From: Methanoregulaceae archaeon
Lineage (GTDB): Archaea > Halobacteriota > Methanomicrobia > Methanomicrobiales > Methanospirillaceae
Direction of reading: 5' to 3'
Length of the DNA: 5,945 nucleotides
Assembly: GCA_025453715.1 (NCBI GenBank)
Contig: JALOPT010000106.1
Span: 1 to 5,945, forward strand
A program made the position numbers and the translations under genes. The notes beneath the pieces are model-generated. The model saw nothing but the letters and a program-made list of their open reading frames with translations, was not told the DNA's origin and did not search any database. Shown here in pieces: positions 5,904-5,945 of this stretch; positions within the stretch are counted from its first letter, which is position 1, and each line of letters starts with the position of its first letter.

Positions 5904-5945
5904 ACAAATCCCTCCAGAACTTTTTCCGGTCGTGCTGATGCCATA
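5894..5945 (-). CDS. trpC: C-terminal end of indole-3-glycerol-phosphate synthase (partial)
   Basis: Only the last 16 sense codons and a TAA (5896-5894) are inside the window; the rest lies beyond the right edge. The tail MASARPEKVLEGFVFA fits the end of TrpC, where a GT-LM motif is followed by a short final helix, and trpC directly before trpF is a common gene order. TrpC closes the indole ring to make indole-3-glycerol phosphate, the TrpA substrate. The frame differs from trpF by one base, and the two overlap by 10 nt. The assignment rests on a short tail plus context; TrpD or another trp gene is a less likely alternative. Confidence 0.6.
   Translation of the reverse strand, partial: MASARPEKVLEGFVFA
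5910..5915 (-). promoter_or_regulatory. Ribosome binding site that decides the trpF start
   Basis: GGAGGG on the - strand (5915-5910) lies inside the trpC tail and leaves exactly 6 nt before the ATT at 5903. It is the strongest Shine-Dalgarno match in the operon segment seen here, compared with GAGG for trpB and GGGGGA for trpA. Its position singles out the ATT rather than the GTG at 5825. Confidence 0.6.

Noticed and set aside
1..5945. CRISPR arrays, insertion sequences, attachment sites, rRNA or tRNA genes
   Set aside because: I saw no regularly spaced repeats, transposase or integrase genes, terminal repeats or RNA genes in the window.

Overview
The window looks like chromosomal DNA from a methanogenic archaeon, most likely of the order Methanomicrobiales. 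This is inferred from the style of the protein sequences (a secreted lipoprotein with a beta-rich domain familiar from that order, a NodI/NodJ-like exporter, a LysE-type exporter with an NPYFWVWW motif), Shine-Dalgarno sites of the GGAGG type, and oligo-T termination. No rRNA or other marker gene is present to confirm it.

Layout. The left half (1-3237) is read on the + strand: a predicted lipoprotein (1-540); a two-gene ABC exporter (ATPase 664-1572, permease 1569-2357, joined by an ATGA overlap); a 217-bp leader region with repeated CGGGAT hexamers, a hairpin and a 29-codon small ORF; and a LysE/RhtB-family amino-acid exporter (2575-3237). The right half (5945-3333) is read on the - strand and is the end of a tryptophan biosynthesis operon in the order trpC (last 16 codons and stop), trpF, trpB, trpA. 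The two halves converge on a 95-bp spacer (3238-3332), which holds an oligo-T tract oriented to end the trp transcript and one arm of an inverted repeat whose other arm covers the trpA stop.

How the genes work together. TrpF, TrpC and TrpAB would carry out the last steps from phosphoribosyl-anthranilate to tryptophan. All three junctions overlap (10, 11 and 4 nt), which points to translational coupling. The ABC pair should form one exporter of unknown substrate; the lipoprotein upstream may or may not be related. The LysE-like protein could export an amino acid, but nothing shows that its substrate is tryptophan.

Most notable observation. The trpF reading frame has no ATG, GTG or TTG where the protein must begin. 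A well-placed GGAGGG ribosome binding site instead points to an ATT codon at 5903, which gives the expected N-terminus with the catalytic cysteine. The nearest conventional start (GTG at 5825) would remove the first beta strand and that cysteine. No wholly new system is apparent; the other genes are ordinary members of known families.
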